From an uncultured beta proteobacterium (GTDB lineage: Bacteria > Pseudomonadota > Gammaproteobacteria > Burkholderiales > Burkholderiaceae_C), in contig CAIRBF010000147.1 of NCBI GenBank assembly GCA_903876715.1, positions 1 to 49,596 of the forward strand: 49,596 nucleotides of DNA, in the 5' to 3' direction. The notes beneath the pieces were generated by a model. It saw only the letters and a program-made list of their open reading frames with translations, made no database searches and was not told the DNA's origin. The stretch's first letter is position 1. Every line of letters begins with the position of its first letter. A program made the position numbers and the translations under genes. Shown here piece by piece: positions 1 through 9,505 of this stretch.

Positions 1-138
1 AGGCGTATAAATGGCCTTGTGCTTGCCGCGCAAACGGGCTGCTGCTTCGCTGGCAACTCGCCCGAGCACCTTGTCGGTGGCGTCAATCACAAACCACTCG
101 TGCTTCACTTCGGCCGGCTTGGCGCTGAAGGTCTTCAT
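1..138 (-). CDS. rplM: 50S ribosomal protein L13, N-terminal part (cut by window edge)
   Basis: Reading the minus strand from the ATG at 138 gives 46 residues, [20 protein letters not shown] and onward through [10 protein letters not shown] to KHKAIYTP, which is the conserved start of bacterial L13, a large-subunit protein that binds 23S rRNA early in assembly. The rest, and the usual partner rpsI, would lie to the left of the window. The start is fixed by homology. It is divergent from the kinase gene at 392. Confidence 0.93.
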   Translation of the reverse strand, partial: MKTFSAKPAEVKHEWFVIDATDKVLGRVASEAAARLRGKHKAIYTP

Positions 139-356
139 GAGGGTCTTTCACTATGGCGCAGGCTGGCCCGCGCCGGTTCGCGGCATTCCGCGCCTGAGAA
201 TCCTCGGCATCGCTTGTGACACCGTCGCGGAGCATTCGCCCCCCGAAGGCACGCGACCTCTCGGATTCACCGGCTTCGCTGCCCGCCCGGACCTTGCCCG
301 GGCTGCCGCGATGCCTTGACGCGCTTGTTCCCGGCCGTTTTCGGGAAAAGCCAAAT

Positions 357-362
357 AGTATA
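357..362 (-). promoter_or_regulatory. possible -10 element for rplM
   Basis: The minus strand reads TATACT here, a near-perfect sigma-70 -10 hexamer. No convincing -35 is visible. If used, it would give rplM a 5' leader of roughly 210 nt. The stretch 139-391 otherwise holds no gene that I can support. Confidence 0.3.
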
Positions 363-391
363 GCGCTTGTGACACGCCACATCCCACCCCG

Positions 392-1465
392 ATGAGCCCG
401 CCTGACGCGCAAACGCCCGGCGGCTTCCGCCACCTGACCCCGCAGACCGTGCTCGCCGCGCTCGACGCTGTGGGCCTGCGGGGGGACGGACGCATCCTGC
501 AGCTGAACTCCTACGAAAACCGCGTCTGGCGCGTGATGCTCGAGGACGGCGGCGCCGTGGTCGCCAAGTTCTACCGCCCCGGCCGCTGGAGCGATGAGCA
601 GATCCTCGAGGAGCACGCCTTCACGCTCGAGCTGGCTGTCGCCGAGGTGCCGGTGCTGGCGCCGTTGCCGATGCAGCTGCTGGCGGCCGAGCCGGGCGCC
701 TGGACCGCTGGAGCGCGCGTGGCGGGCGCGCCCGGCACGCTGCTGCACTGGCCCGATGCCGAGGCCGGGCCTGGTGCGGCACCGCTGCGCGTGAGCCTCA
801 GCCCCTGGCTCGGCGGCCGCGACCCCGAGGTCGAGAGCCCGCAAGCCTTCGAGCGCCTGGGCCGCCTGATCGGCCGCGTGCATGCGGTCGGCGTCCACGG
901 ACGCTTTGCCCACCGGCTGCGCCTGGACGGCACCCTCGCCCGCCGCGCCGTGGACACGCTGATCACGCTGGAGGTGGTCGAGCCCGGCCTGCTTCCACGC
1001 TGGGAGAGCGCCGCGCGCGCCGCGGCCGACGCGGTCGAGCAGGCCTTCGAGCGCATCCTTGGCAGCGACGGCGGCACCGCGGCCATGCTGCGCCTGCACG
1101 GCGACGCCCACCGCGGCAACCTCCTTGAGCGCGACCTGACCTTGCACCTGGTCGACTTCGACGACGCGTGCAGCGGCCCGGCGATGCAGGACCTTTGGCT
1201 CTTCCTCGACGGCCACGAGGGCGAGAGCCGGCGCCGCCAACTCGAAGCCTTGCTGCGCGGCTACGAGGACTTCATGCCCTTCGACGACGCGCAGTGCGCG
1301 CTCATCGAGCCGCTGCGCACGCTGCGCCTGCTGCGCCACAGTGCCTGGATCGCCGAGCGCTGGGTCGACCCAGCCTTCCCGCTGGCCTTCCCGGGCTTCG
1401 GCTCGCCCAACCACTGGGCCGACCAGACCACGCTGCTGCAGGAGCAGATCGGGAGGATGGCATGA
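392..1465 (+). CDS. srkA: SrkA/YihE-type stress response Ser/Thr protein kinase
   Basis: A 357-residue protein of the aminoglycoside-phosphotransferase-like fold. Visible kinase features are the nucleotide-pocket lysine K59 (VVAKFYRP), the catalytic loop HGDAHRGN at about 236-243 with D238, and the metal-binding LVDFDD at 253-258 with D255, followed by GPAMQDLW. These match E. coli SrkA (YihE/RdoA), a cytoplasmic kinase linked to the Cpx envelope response and to protection from stress-induced death. Length is slightly above the 328 residues of the E. coli protein because of a longer N-terminus. It is followed after 19 nt by a hypothetical gene and may be co-transcribed with it. Confidence 0.85.
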   Translation: MSPPDAQTPGGFRHLTPQTVLAALDAVGLRGDGRILQLNSYENRVWRVMLEDGGAVVAKFYRPGRWSDEQILEEHAFTLELAVAEVPVLAPLPMQLLAAEPGAWTAGARVAGAPGTLLHWPDAEAGPGAAPLRVSLSPWLGGRDPEVESPQAFERLGRLIGRVHAVGVHGRFAHRLRLDGTLARRAVDTLITLEVVEPGLLPRWESAARAAADAVEQAFERILGSDGGTAAMLRLHGDAHRGNLLERDLTLHLVDFDDACSGPAMQDLWLFLDGHEGESRRRQLEALLRGYEDFMPFDDAQCALIEPLRTLRLLRHSAWIAERWVDPAFPLAFPGFGSPNHWADQTTLLQEQIGRMA

Positions 1466-1484
1466 CCAGAACCGCCGCCGCGCC

Positions 1485-2294
1485 ATGAACCGCCTGCATG
1501 CCCAATGGCGGCGCCTGTTCGCCGTCGACCCGATACCGCACGCCTGGCCCGGTTCCTTGTTCGACGCCGAGGGTGCGCAGACCCGCGCTCTGGTCATCGA
1601 ATGGGGACGGCCGGCCGACTGGCCGGCGCTGCGCGCCCTGTGGCAGGCGGTGCAGGTCGAGCTCGACTGGCCCGCGCCGCTCATCGCGATCGATGGCCGC
1701 AACGCCTTCCAGCTCTGGATCTCGCTGGCCGAGCCTGTGACGGCATCGGCCGCCTGCGAAACGGCCGCGGCCCTGGCCGCGCGCTGGCTGCCGCAGGCGC
1801 CGGCCACGGTGGCGGCCGCGCGCCGGGCCGTGTGGCCACGACCCGACACACAGGCCGGCGACGCCTGGCAGCACGCCGCGCCGGTACCAGTCCTCCACGC
1901 GGGCCCCATGCCCCGCTGGTCGGCCTTCGTGACGCCGGACCTGGCCGCGGTGTTCGGCGACGACCCGGCGCTCGACATGGACCCGGGAGACGAGGCGCAA
2001 GCCGAGCTGCTGGCGCGCTGCGGCAGCGTCAGCGCCCTGGCTTGGGCACGCGCCCTCGAGGCGCTGCGCCTGTGCGCCGCCGTGCTGCCGCGGGCGGGCG
2101 ACAGGGCGGCGGGGCCGGCTGCCCCCGCCGCGGACAGCGCGGGCGGCAGGTCCGACCAGCCCTCGCCCCCCGCGGCGCCAGCACCGGACCTGGGCGGCCC
2201 TCACGACAACCCCGCTGCGTTCCTCAAGGCCGTCATGAACCACCCGAGCGTCCCACTGGCGCTGCGCATCGAGGCGGCACGGGCGCTGTTGTGA
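1485..2294 (+). CDS. conserved hypothetical protein
   Basis: A 269-residue cytoplasmic protein with no signal peptide or membrane segment. I do not recognise the family. The N-terminal 190 residues are Trp-rich and look like a folded domain (RRLFAVDPIPHAWPG, ALVIEWGRPADWPAL, APLIAIDG); residues about 210-240 are a low-complexity Ala/Pro/Gly linker; the C-terminus (HPSVPLALRIEAARAL) looks helical. The ATG at 1485 is chosen because in-frame starts further up lie inside the upstream kinase. An eight-codon ATG overlapping the kinase stop at 1462 is out of frame. Its position 19 nt after srkA suggests one transcript. Confidence 0.6.
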   Translation: MNRLHAQWRRLFAVDPIPHAWPGSLFDAEGAQTRALVIEWGRPADWPALRALWQAVQVELDWPAPLIAIDGRNAFQLWISLAEPVTASAACETAAALAARWLPQAPATVAAARRAVWPRPDTQAGDAWQHAAPVPVLHAGPMPRWSAFVTPDLAAVFGDDPALDMDPGDEAQAELLARCGSVSALAWARALEALRLCAAVLPRAGDRAAGPAAPAADSAGGRSDQPSPPAAPAPDLGGPHDNPAAFLKAVMNHPSVPLALRIEAARALL

Positions 2295-2327
2295 CGCCTG
2301 GCCGCAGGCTCCCGCGCGGCGATGGCG

Positions 2328-2347
2328 GGGGCGCCGTAGGGCGCCCC
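2328..2347. terminator. GC hairpin between convergent genes
   Basis: GGGGCGCC at 2328-2335 pairs with GGCGCCCC at 2340-2347 around a 4-nt loop. It sits between the stops of the hypothetical gene (2294) and the RidA gene (2355). There is no T-run on either side, so it is at best a transcript-end stabiliser. Confidence 0.35.
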
Positions 2348-2354
2348 TGCTGAG

Positions 2355-2720
2355 TCAGGGGATCTCGGCGGTGAATGCGGCCTCCACCCGCATGCCGGCC
2401 TGCAGCACGACCCCATAGCAGCGCCGCACGACGGCATGGTTGCCGAAGTACTCCTTCCAGACGACATTGACCTCCGGGACATCGTGGATCACGTTGTGCA
2501 GGTAAAGGCGCGCCGTGCAGACGGCACGACGGTCGACGCCAGCCTCCTTCAGCAGGGCATCGAGCTGGCGGAAGGCCTCGCGCATCTCGGCGGCCGCGCC
2601 ACCGGGAACCGGCTTGCTCTGGCCATCGGGAATGCCGGTCACCACGGCCTCGAAGGTCCTGCCGGAATGGATCACGGCGGAGCTGATGGGGAAGTCGGGG
2701 TTGGAATCGATGAATTTCAT
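2355..2720 (-). CDS. RidA/YjgF/UK114 family protein
   Basis: A 121-residue protein with the RidA (Rid/YjgF/YER057c) fold, the family that hydrolyses reactive enamine/imine intermediates from PLP enzymes. Signature stretches are SSAVIHSGRTFEAVVTGIPD, QLDALLKEAGVD, CTARLYLHNV and an R-rich segment near the C-terminus (QAGMRVEAAFTAEI). The canonical archetype has an active-site Arg in an R-x-x-V context; R74 (TARLYL) is the likely equivalent, so a true deaminase is possible but not certain. The start has a perfect AGGAGG Shine-Dalgarno (complement of 2725-2730), seven bases upstream by its near edge. Confidence 0.82.
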   Translation of the reverse strand: MKFIDSNPDFPISSAVIHSGRTFEAVVTGIPDGQSKPVPGGAAAEMREAFRQLDALLKEAGVDRRAVCTARLYLHNVIHDVPEVNVVWKEYFGNHAVVRRCYGVVLQAGMRVEAAFTAEIP

Positions 2721-2977
2721 GAAGCCTCCTGATCGGCCCGGAGTCTGGCACGCGCCCTGGCCGAGGACATCGAACGACTCGTCCGACGAAACGAATCGCG
2801 CTCAACGCCCCCCAAACGCGGGCGCCCTGCCCCGCTGCGATGCGAATGGCGGTCGTCAACCACGGAAGGCAGCCGTGCCCAGGCATGGCCACCCCTATCA
2901 TCTGGGTGCCACTGGGCTGCCCCGGCGCGGTCGCCGAGCAAGGCCGATGACCCAGGCGCACCCCGAAGGAACTCCAC

Positions 2978-3841
2978 ATGGCCCAGCGGCAAGACCAAGA
3001 GCGGCAGTACTGGACGCAACAGCTCGAGGCAGCCTGGCGCTTCATGTTCGAGAGCATCCTGCCCTACCCCGTGGTCGAGTGCGGGCAGGCGCTCGTGGAC
3101 CTGCCCTCGGCCGCCGACGCGGCCGGGGTGGACGTCTACTTCACCGACCAGCCCCATGTGCGCGGGCTGCCGCGGGTCTTCTGCCTGCGCGAAGGGCAGA
3201 TTCCTGGCTTCCTGGGCGCGGCGCGCGAGATGAACGCGCGCGGTTGGGCGCTGCGGATCGAGGACGGCTTTCGCTCGCGAGAGATGCAGAAGTACCTTGG
3301 GCGCACACCCGCGGTGTTCGATGCGATCCTGGAGCGGGTGATGTGGGAACTCGGCGGCCGCGAGCCGTCTGCGGAGTTCATGTTCAGGCGCTGTTCGGCG
3401 CTGGTGGCCACGGTGCCGAAGTTCGGCACGCACATGTCAGGCAGCGCCATCGACCTCTCGGTGGTGCTGCGCGACGCGCCCGGCACGGAGGTGGACCGCG
3501 GCGCGCCCTACATCGACATGTCGGCGCGCACGCCGATGGATTCCCCCTACGTGTCGGCCCAGGCCCGGCACCACCGGCGTGAAATCACGGCCTTGATGGC
3601 GCGCCACGGCTTCGTGGCCTATCCCTGGGAGTTCTGGCACTACTCCAGCGGCGACGCATACGACCAGTTCCTGCGCCAGACCGGCCAGCCGGCGGTCTAC
3701 GGCCCGGTCGACTGGGATGCGGCCACGGGCCGGCTGACGCCGATGGCCGATGCCACGCAGCCGCTGAACAGCGACGAAGAGATCCGCGACGAGATCACCG
3801 CCGCCCTGCGGCGGCGCGCCGAACAGCGGGGTGGGCCTTAG
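2978..3841 (+). CDS. D-alanyl-D-alanine dipeptidase-like M15D metallopeptidase (VanX/DdpX family)
   Basis: A 287-residue protein with the M15D zinc site: H152 and D159 in [10 protein letters not shown] (151-159 region), E218 and H221 in EFWHYS, and the substrate-stabilising Arg R99 in DGFRS. These align with H116, D123, E181, H184 and R71 of VanX. The family cleaves D-Ala-D-Ala, either for peptidoglycan dipeptide recycling or for glycopeptide resistance. There are no van ligase or regulator genes here, so a nutrient or recycling role is more likely than resistance. No signal peptide is seen. It ends in a 4-bp overlap with the convergent htpG stop (the sequence TTAG serves both). Confidence 0.82.
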   Translation: MAQRQDQERQYWTQQLEAAWRFMFESILPYPVVECGQALVDLPSAADAAGVDVYFTDQPHVRGLPRVFCLREGQIPGFLGAAREMNARGWALRIEDGFRSREMQKYLGRTPAVFDAILERVMWELGGREPSAEFMFRRCSALVATVPKFGTHMSGSAIDLSVVLRDAPGTEVDRGAPYIDMSARTPMDSPYVSAQARHHRREITALMARHGFVAYPWEFWHYSSGDAYDQFLRQTGQPAVYGPVDWDAATGRLTPMADATQPLNSDEEIRDEITAALRRRAEQRGGP

Positions 3842-5706
3842 GCCGTCAGCAAGCGCGTCATCCGCTGCACGTGCGCCGCAGGGTCCTCGAGCTGTCCGCC
3901 CTCGGCGAGCACGGCCTGGTCGAACAGCAGGTGGGCCAGGTCGTCGAAGCGCGCGGCGTCGTCGAGCTTCTTCACCAGAGCGTGTGCGGGATTGACCTCG
4001 AGGATGGGCTGGGCGGACGGTGCCGCCTGCCCGGCCTGCTTCAGCATCCGCGCCAGGTGCGCGCTCATCGCCCCGTCCTCGACCACCAGGCATGCGGGTG
4101 AATCGACGAGCCGGGTGGTGGTGCGCACTTCCTTGGCGCGGTCCTTCAGCGCGGCCTGCAGCTTCTCCAGCAACGGCTTGAAGGCCTCGGCGGCCTCCTC
4201 GGCCAACTGCTTCTCGGCCTCGTCCTGCAGCTTGCCCAGATCGACCGCACCCTTGGCCACGCTCTGCAGCGGCTTGCCGTCGAACTCGTACAGGTGGCTG
4301 AGCATCCACTCATCCACCCGGTCCGTCAGCAGCAGGACCTCGATGCCCTTCTTGCGGAAGACCTCGAGCTGCGGGCTGCCCTTGGCCGCGGCCAGGGTCT
4401 CGGCGGTGATGTAGTAGATCGCCTCCTGGCCGTCCTTCATGCGCGAAACGTAGTCGGCGAACGCGACACCTTCGTCGGCCTGCGTCGAAGCAAAGCGCAG
4501 CAGCTTCGCCAGGCGCTCCTGGTTTGCGAAGTCCTCGCCCACGCCCTCCTTCAGCACCGCGCCGAACTGGCGCGAGAACTCCGCGTACTTGTCCTTCTGG
4601 TTCTCGGCCACGTCCTCGAGCATGGACAGCACGCGCTTGGTCGAGCCTTCGCGGATGGCCTTGACGTCGCGGCTTTCCTGCAGCAATTCGCGGCTGACGT
4701 TCAGCGGCAGGTCGGCCGAGTCGATCACGCCCTTGACGAAGCGCAGATACACCGGCATCAAGGCCTCGGCGTCGTCCATGATGAAGACGCGCTTGACGTA
4801 GAGCTTGACGCCGCCGCGCTTGTCGCGGTTCCACAGGTCGAACGGCGCCTTGGCGGGCACGTACAGCAGCTGCGTGTACTCGCTGCGGCCCTCGACCCGG
4901 TTGTGCGTGTAAGCCAGCGGGGCCTCGCTGTCGTAGGAGATCTGCTTGTAGAAGTCCTGGTACTCGGCGTCGGTGACCTCGCTCTTGCTGCGCGTCCACA
5001 GGGCCGCGGCCTTGTTGACCGTCTCCCATTCGTCCTTGACGACTTGCTGCTTCGCTTCGGAGTCCCACTCCTCCTTCTTCATCAGGATGGGCAGCGAGAT
5101 GTGGTCGGAGTACTTCGAGATGATGGACTTGAGCTTCCAGGTCGAGAGGAACTCGGCCTCGTCGTCGCGCAGGTGCAGGATCACGTCGGTGCCGCGTTCG
5201 GGCTTGACGATCGCCTCGACCTCGAAGTCGCCGGTGCCGGTGCTGCTCCAGCGCACGCCCTGGTCCGCGGGCAGGCCGGCGCGGCGGGTCTCCACCGTCA
5301 TGCGATCGGCGACGATGAAGCCCGAATAGAAGCCCACGCCGAACTGGCCGATCAGGTTGGCGTCCTTCTTCTGATCGCCCTCCAGGCGGGCCATGAACTC
5401 GCGCGTGCCGCTCTTGGCGATCGTGCCCAGGTGGGCGACGGCCTCCTCGGCGCTCATGCCGATGCCGTTGTCGCGCAGGGTCAGCGTCTTTGCGTCGGCG
5501 TCGAAGAAGACCCGGATGTCGAGATTGGGCGCGTCCTCGTACAGCGCGGCGTTGTCCAGCGCCTCGAAGCGCAGCTTGTCGCAGGCATCCGACGCGTTGG
5601 AGACCAGTTCGCGCAGGAAGATCTCCTTGTTCGAGTACAGCGAGTGCGTGACGAGGTGCAGGATCTGCTGCACCTCGGCCTGGAAGGAATGGGTCTGCTT
5701 GCTCAT
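3838..5706 (-). CDS. htpG: molecular chaperone HtpG (Hsp90)
   Basis: A 622-residue Hsp90 homodimeric chaperone of the cytoplasm, complete by length. The GHKL ATPase domain is clear: [13 protein letters not shown] (E and N near residues 34-38), DNGIGM and GQFGVGFYS. The middle domain ([11 protein letters not shown]) and the C-terminal dimerisation domain follow. The start [11 protein letters not shown] is set by homology. An open frame runs further upstream but overlaps nothing conserved, and no strong Shine-Dalgarno is visible. The transglutaminase-like gene lies 107 bp upstream on the same strand. Confidence 0.97.
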   Translation of the reverse strand: MSKQTHSFQAEVQQILHLVTHSLYSNKEIFLRELVSNASDACDKLRFEALDNAALYEDAPNLDIRVFFDADAKTLTLRDNGIGMSAEEAVAHLGTIAKSGTREFMARLEGDQKKDANLIGQFGVGFYSGFIVADRMTVETRRAGLPADQGVRWSSTGTGDFEVEAIVKPERGTDVILHLRDDEAEFLSTWKLKSIISKYSDHISLPILMKKEEWDSEAKQQVVKDEWETVNKAAALWTRSKSEVTDAEYQDFYKQISYDSEAPLAYTHNRVEGRSEYTQLLYVPAKAPFDLWNRDKRGGVKLYVKRVFIMDDAEALMPVYLRFVKGVIDSADLPLNVSRELLQESRDVKAIREGSTKRVLSMLEDVAENQKDKYAEFSRQFGAVLKEGVGEDFANQERLAKLLRFASTQADEGVAFADYVSRMKDGQEAIYYITAETLAAAKGSPQLEVFRKKGIEVLLLTDRVDEWMLSHLYEFDGKPLQSVAKGAVDLGKLQDEAEKQLAEEAAEAFKPLLEKLQAALKDRAKEVRTTTRLVDSPACLVVEDGAMSAHLARMLKQAGQAAPSAQPILEVNPAHALVKKLDDAARFDDLAHLLFDQAVLAEGGQLEDPAAHVQRMTRLLTA

Positions 5707-5813
5707 CGTCTTGTGCTCATGGAAAGGGGCGTCCGGCGCCGCAACGTCGCCGGAATGCCGAAAACTGGGGATGGGGACGTTGAATTCAAGCCCGGGACAG
5801 CCCGGGTCGGCGC

Positions 5814-6491
5814 TCAGCGCGCCTCGCGCGCCACATCGGCGTCGAAATCGGCCCCGCCGCCCGTCGCTGGGGCCTCGACCCAATTCGGGTAGGTGCTGCG
5901 GAAGCCCTCGATGATGCGCTGCAGCGGCACGTCGTCAAAGCTGCCGTGGTGGGCGACGTACTCCATGTGGCGCTGGCCGGTCTTGTCGAAGGGGTGGTAG
6001 AGCGAATCGGCCACGCCGTCGAAGTCCAGCGGCAGCAGGCCGAAGCGGTCGCACAGCTCGATGTTGAAGGCCGGCGTGCACTTGCGCCAGGCCCCGTCCA
6101 GCCACAGCTCGACATAGCCGTGCCAGACGAAGATATCGGTCTGCATCGTGCGGCGCAGGCGCTCGGTGCTCAAGTGGTTGCGCACATCGGCGTAGCCCAC
6201 GCGGGCGGGAATGCCGGCAGCGCGCGCGGCCGCGGCCAACAGCCCGGCCTTGGTCACGCACCAGCCCACGCCGATGTCGAGGACACCGCTGGCCCGCATC
6301 CCGGCCACCGAGAGATCGATGCGGTAGGGGTCGTAGCGGAAGCCGTCCCGGACGGCGTAGTACAGCGCCACGGCACGCTCCCGGCTGCTGAGGCCCGAGC
6401 CATGGCGGCGCGCGAAGTCCACCACGGCAGGATGGTCACTGTCCAGAAGCGCGCCAGGCGCGAGGGTCGCGGGGGTGGGCAGGTCGCTCAT
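5814..6491 (-). CDS. transglutaminase-like superfamily protein
   Basis: A 225-residue protein with the papain-like transglutaminase core. The catalytic Cys is C78 in [11 protein letters not shown] and the His is H124 in FVWHGYVEL. Where many members have an Asp (W-x-x-x-D), this one reads WRKCTPAFN, a KxTPAFN variant that occurs in bacterial members, so the third catalytic residue is unclear. Its enzymatic reaction is unknown: a protease or amidase acting on peptides is as likely as crosslinking. The ATG at 6491 is preferred to a start 14 codons upstream because the domain begins just after it. It precedes htpG on the same strand. Confidence 0.75.
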   Translation of the reverse strand: MSDLPTPATLAPGALLDSDHPAVVDFARRHGSGLSSRERAVALYYAVRDGFRYDPYRIDLSVAGMRASGVLDIGVGWCVTKAGLLAAAARAAGIPARVGYADVRNHLSTERLRRTMQTDIFVWHGYVELWLDGAWRKCTPAFNIELCDRFGLLPLDFDGVADSLYHPFDKTGQRHMEYVAHHGSFDDVPLQRIIEGFRSTYPNWVEAPATGGGADFDADVAREAR

Positions 6492-6565
6492 GTCTTGGGT
6501 GCAGGGCCGGTCGAGCCGGGCCAGCCGGCGCATCCGGATTGTCGGGTACCCGGACCGGCGGGCTC

Positions 6566-6594
6566 GGGTTCAGGTTCGGGTTCGGCCCCCCCCC
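6566..6594. repeat. GGTTC hexamer repeat plus nine-C run
   Basis: Three near-identical hexamers (GGGTTC, AGGTTC, GGGTTC) followed by a run of nine C (6586-6594) lie in the 273-bp region between the transglutaminase-like gene and the molybdenum hydroxylase operon. Such tracts are prone to slippage. Confidence 0.55.
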
Positions 6595-6687
6595 GCGCCG
6601 ACGGCGGTCGCGAGCGACCTTGGGCACCGGGAAAACCCGGGAAAAATGACCTCACTCGACACCAGGTTCGAATGAAGAATACTTGGC

Positions 6688-6699
6688 AGGCGAACGCCT
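6688..6699. promoter_or_regulatory. short perfect palindrome upstream of the ior-sox operon
   Basis: AGGCGAACGCCT is a perfect 12-bp inverted repeat about 65 bp before the first gene start. A TTGGCA at 6683-6688 could be a -35 but the best -10 (CATATT, 6708-6713) has a 19-bp spacer, so the promoter is weakly supported. It could be a regulator site. Confidence 0.25.
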
Positions 6700-6764
6700 T
6701 TCATGATCATATTTACCGACAGCAACACGGGCGCCGCAGCCCACGCACCGAGGAGACCGCCCCC

Positions 6765-7262
6765 ATGCCCCAACTTCATGTCAACGGCCAGCTGCTGAAC
6801 TACGAGGCAGAAGGCAACACTCCGCTGCTGTGGGTGCTGCGAGAGCATCTCGGCATGACCGGCACCAAGTACGGCTGCGGCGTCGCCCAGTGCGGCGCCT
6901 GCACCGTGCACATCGACGGCGCGCCGATCCGCTCCTGCGTCCTTCCCGCGGCGGCCGTGCAGCCGACGCAGAAGATCACGACCATCGAGGGCCTGTCGCC
7001 CGACGGCAGCCACCCGGTGCAGAAGGCCTGGGCGGCGCTGGACGTGCCGCAGTGCGGCTACTGCCAGAGCGGCATGATCATGGCAGCGGCGGCGCTGCTG
7101 AAGGACAAGCCCAAGCCTACCGACGCCGATATCGACGACGCGATCACCAACATCTGCCGCTGCGGCACCTACAACCGGGTGCGCGCCGCGATCAAGGTGG
7201 CCGCCGGCGCGGAAGTGCGGTCGGCCGGTCTGGACATCGTCCACGTCACGAGGAGGGCCTGA
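6765..7262 (+). CDS. 2Fe-2S small subunit of isoquinoline 1-oxidoreductase-type molybdenum hydroxylase
   Basis: A 165-residue two-cluster iron-sulfur subunit. The plant-ferredoxin-type cluster uses C38, C43, C46 and C58 ([13 protein letters not shown] and RSC); the second, helical cluster uses C97, C100, C131 and C133 (QCGYC and CRCGTY). It passes electrons from the molybdopterin subunit encoded 2 nt downstream. It has no signal peptide and would be co-exported with the Tat-tagged partner. An AGGAG at 6751-6755 sits nine bases before the ATG. It is the first gene of a tight six-gene operon that continues into soxXYZA. IorA is the named archetype; the substrate is unknown. Confidence 0.88.
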   Translation: MPQLHVNGQLLNYEAEGNTPLLWVLREHLGMTGTKYGCGVAQCGACTVHIDGAPIRSCVLPAAAVQPTQKITTIEGLSPDGSHPVQKAWAALDVPQCGYCQSGMIMAAAALLKDKPKPTDADIDDAITNICRCGTYNRVRAAIKVAAGAEVRSAGLDIVHVTRRA

Positions 7263-7264
7263 AC

Positions 7265-9505
7265 ATGAGCAAGCTCTATCAGGATGCATTCGAGGAACAG
7301 GCCCGCAGCAGCGCCGGCGTCGCGCCAGCCACGGGAATCAGCCGTCGTCGCTTCATCGGCAGTGCCGCTGCCGCCGGCTCTCTCGTCGTCGGCTTCCAGG
7401 TGTCGCTGCCGGCGCGCGCCCAGCAAGGTGCGGCCGCGAAGACGCCCGAGGTCAATGCCTGGGTCGTCGTCCAGCCCGACGAGCGCGTGATCATCCGCAT
7501 CGCCCGCTCCGAGATGGGCCAGGGCACGCTGACCGGCCTGGCACAGATGGTGGCCGAGGAACTGGAATGCGACTGGGCCCGGGTCACCACCGAGTACCCC
7601 ACGCCCGGCCAGAACCTCGCGCGCAACCGCGTCTGGGGCAACTTCTCCACCGGTGGCAGCCGTGGCATCCGCGAATCGCAGGACTACGTGCGCAAGGGCG
7701 GTGCTGCAGCGCGGATGATGCTGGTGCAGGCTGCGGCCGACGGCTGGGGCGTGCCCGCAGCGGATTGCCGCGTGGCGGCCGGCGTGATCACGCACCCCGG
7801 CTCGGGCCGCCGCACGACCTATGGCCAGGTCGCCGCGGCGGCAGCCAAGCTGCAGGTGCCGGCGAACCCGCCGCTGAAGGACCCGAAGGACTGGAAACTC
7901 GTCGGCGCGCGCCTGGCCCGTCTGGACACCGTCGAGAAGACCACCGGCGCCCTCGTCTACGGTGCTGACCTGAAGCTGCCCGGCATGCTGAACGCCGCCA
8001 TCCGCGACTGCCCGGTCTTCGGCGGCAAGGTCCGCAGCTTCGATGCCAGCGCCATCGCCTCCCGCCCCGGCGTGCGCAAGGTGGTGAAGGTGGGCGACAG
8101 CGCGGTGGCGGTCGTCGCCGACACCTGGTGGCGCGCCAAGACCGCGCTCGAGGCGCTACCCATCGACTGGGACTTCGGACCCAACGCGGCCATCCAGCAA
8201 GCGGGCATCGACGCGACGCTGAAGGCCGGCCTGGATGCGCCGGAGGCCGCCGTGGGCAACCGCAACGGCGACGCCAAGGATGCGATCGCCAAGGCCGCGC
8301 GCAAGGTCGAGGCGGTGTACTCCTACCCCTTCCAGAACCACGCGACGATGGAGCCCATGAACGCTACGGCGGTCTGGACGCCCGAGCGGTGCGAGGTCTG
8401 GACCCCGACGCAGAACGGCGAGTCGGCGCTGGCTGCCACGGCCGCTGCCGCCGGACTGCCCCCGGCGAAATGCGACGTCTACAAGCTGCCGCTGGGCGGC
8501 GGCTTCGGGCGCCGGGGCATGGCCGACTGGGTCACGCAGGTGGTGCTGATCGCGCGCGAGATGCCGGGAACGCCCGTCAAGCTCATGTGGACGCGCGAGG
8601 AGGACATGCAGCACGGTCGCTACCACCCGGTGACCCAGTGCAAGATGACAGCGGCTCTGGACGAACGGGGTGAGGTCACCGGGCTGCACATGCGCATCTC
8701 GGGTCAGTCCATCCTGGCCGCCGTGTTCCCTCAGAACATCCGCAACGGTCTCGACCCGGTCGTCTTCCAGGGCCTGAACGCGGGCGGCGGCGAAGCCATG
8801 ATCGGCTACAGCTTCCCGAACCTGCTCGTCGACCATGCGATGCGCAACCCGCATGTGCCGCCAGGGTTCTGGCGCGGGGTCAACCTGAACCAGAACGCCC
8901 TGTACCTGGAGTGCTTCATCGACGAGGTCGCGCACGCGACGAAGCAGGATCCGCTGGCGCTGCGGCGCAAGCTGATGGCACGCCATCCCAAGCATCTGGC
9001 GGTGCTGGACGCGGTGGCCGAGCGCGCCGGCTGGGGCCGTCCGGCGCCCGACGTCAAGGGCATGAAGGTGTTCCGCGGTCTGTCCCAGACCCACGGCTTC
9101 GGCAGCTACGTCGCCGCCTGCGCCGAGGTCTCGGTCACGGCCGACGGCGAATTGACGATCCACCGCATCGTCGCCGCCACCGACTGCGGCTACGCCGTGA
9201 ACCCGCAGCAGATCGAGGCCCAGATCGAGGGCTCCTTCGTCTACGGGTTGGGCGCGATGCTGTTCCAGGCCTGCACCGTCAAGGACGGCGCGATCGAGCA
9301 GAAGAACTTCGACACCTACCCTTGCCTGAAGATCGCGCAGATGCCGAAGGTCGAGTCCATCGTCATGCCCTCGGGCGGCTTCTGGGGCGGTGTCGGCGAG
9401 CCGACCATCGCCGTGGCAGCGCCCGCGGTGCTGAACGCGATCTTCGCCGCCACCGGCAAGCGCATCCGCGACTTGCCGCTGAGCAGGCACAGTCTCAAGG
9501 CATGA
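7265..9505 (+). CDS. molybdopterin-binding large subunit, IorB-type, Tat-exported
   Basis: A 746-residue xanthine-oxidase-family large subunit. A twin-arginine signal (SRRRFIG at about 26-32, hydrophobic AAAAGSLVVGF, likely cut after PARA near 52) places it in the periplasm. Molybdopterin-binding stretches include SEMGQGTLTGLAQM, GGGFGRRG and the catalytic Glu in GGVGEPTIAV near the C-terminus. The two-subunit architecture without an FAD subunit matches isoquinoline 1-oxidoreductase, nicotinate hydroxylase and some aldehyde dehydrogenases, which hand electrons to c-type cytochromes. The next gene is a c-type cytochrome (soxX) whose ATG overlaps this stop by 4 bp, so translational coupling and shared function are likely. 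Confidence 0.9.
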   Translation: MSKLYQDAFEEQARSSAGVAPATGISRRRFIGSAAAAGSLVVGFQVSLPARAQQGAAAKTPEVNAWVVVQPDERVIIRIARSEMGQGTLTGLAQMVAEELECDWARVTTEYPTPGQNLARNRVWGNFSTGGSRGIRESQDYVRKGGAAARMMLVQAAADGWGVPAADCRVAAGVITHPGSGRRTTYGQVAAAAAKLQVPANPPLKDPKDWKLVGARLARLDTVEKTTGALVYGADLKLPGMLNAAIRDCPVFGGKVRSFDASAIASRPGVRKVVKVGDSAVAVVADTWWRAKTALEALPIDWDFGPNAAIQQAGIDATLKAGLDAPEAAVGNRNGDAKDAIAKAARKVEAVYSYPFQNHATMEPMNATAVWTPERCEVWTPTQNGESALAATAAAAGLPPAKCDVYKLPLGGGFGRRGMADWVTQVVLIAREMPGTPVKLMWTREEDMQHGRYHPVTQCKMTAALDERGEVTGLHMRISGQSILAAVFPQNIRNGLDPVVFQGLNAGGGEAMIGYSFPNLLVDHAMRNPHVPPGFWRGVNLNQNALYLECFIDEVAHATKQDPLALRRKLMARHPKHLAVLDAVAERAGWGRPAPDVKGMKVFRGLSQTHGFGSYVAACAEVSVTADGELTIHRIVAATDCGYAVNPQQIEAQIEGSFVYGLGAMLFQACTVKDGAIEQKNFDTYPCLKIAQMPKVESIVMPSGGFWGGVGEPTIAVAAPAVLNAIFAATGKRIRDLPLSRHSLKA

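Noticed and set aside
83..1978. A 631-codon minus-strand open frame antisense to the kinase and hypothetical gene
   Set aside because: Arg/Ala-rich, low-complexity product with no motif; it is a third-position GC shadow of genes that carry clear catalytic motifs.
2978..3841. Vancomycin resistance determinant
   Set aside because: The VanX-like residues are present but no vanH, vanA or regulator genes are nearby, and VanX-like dipeptidases are common in Gram-negative bacteria.
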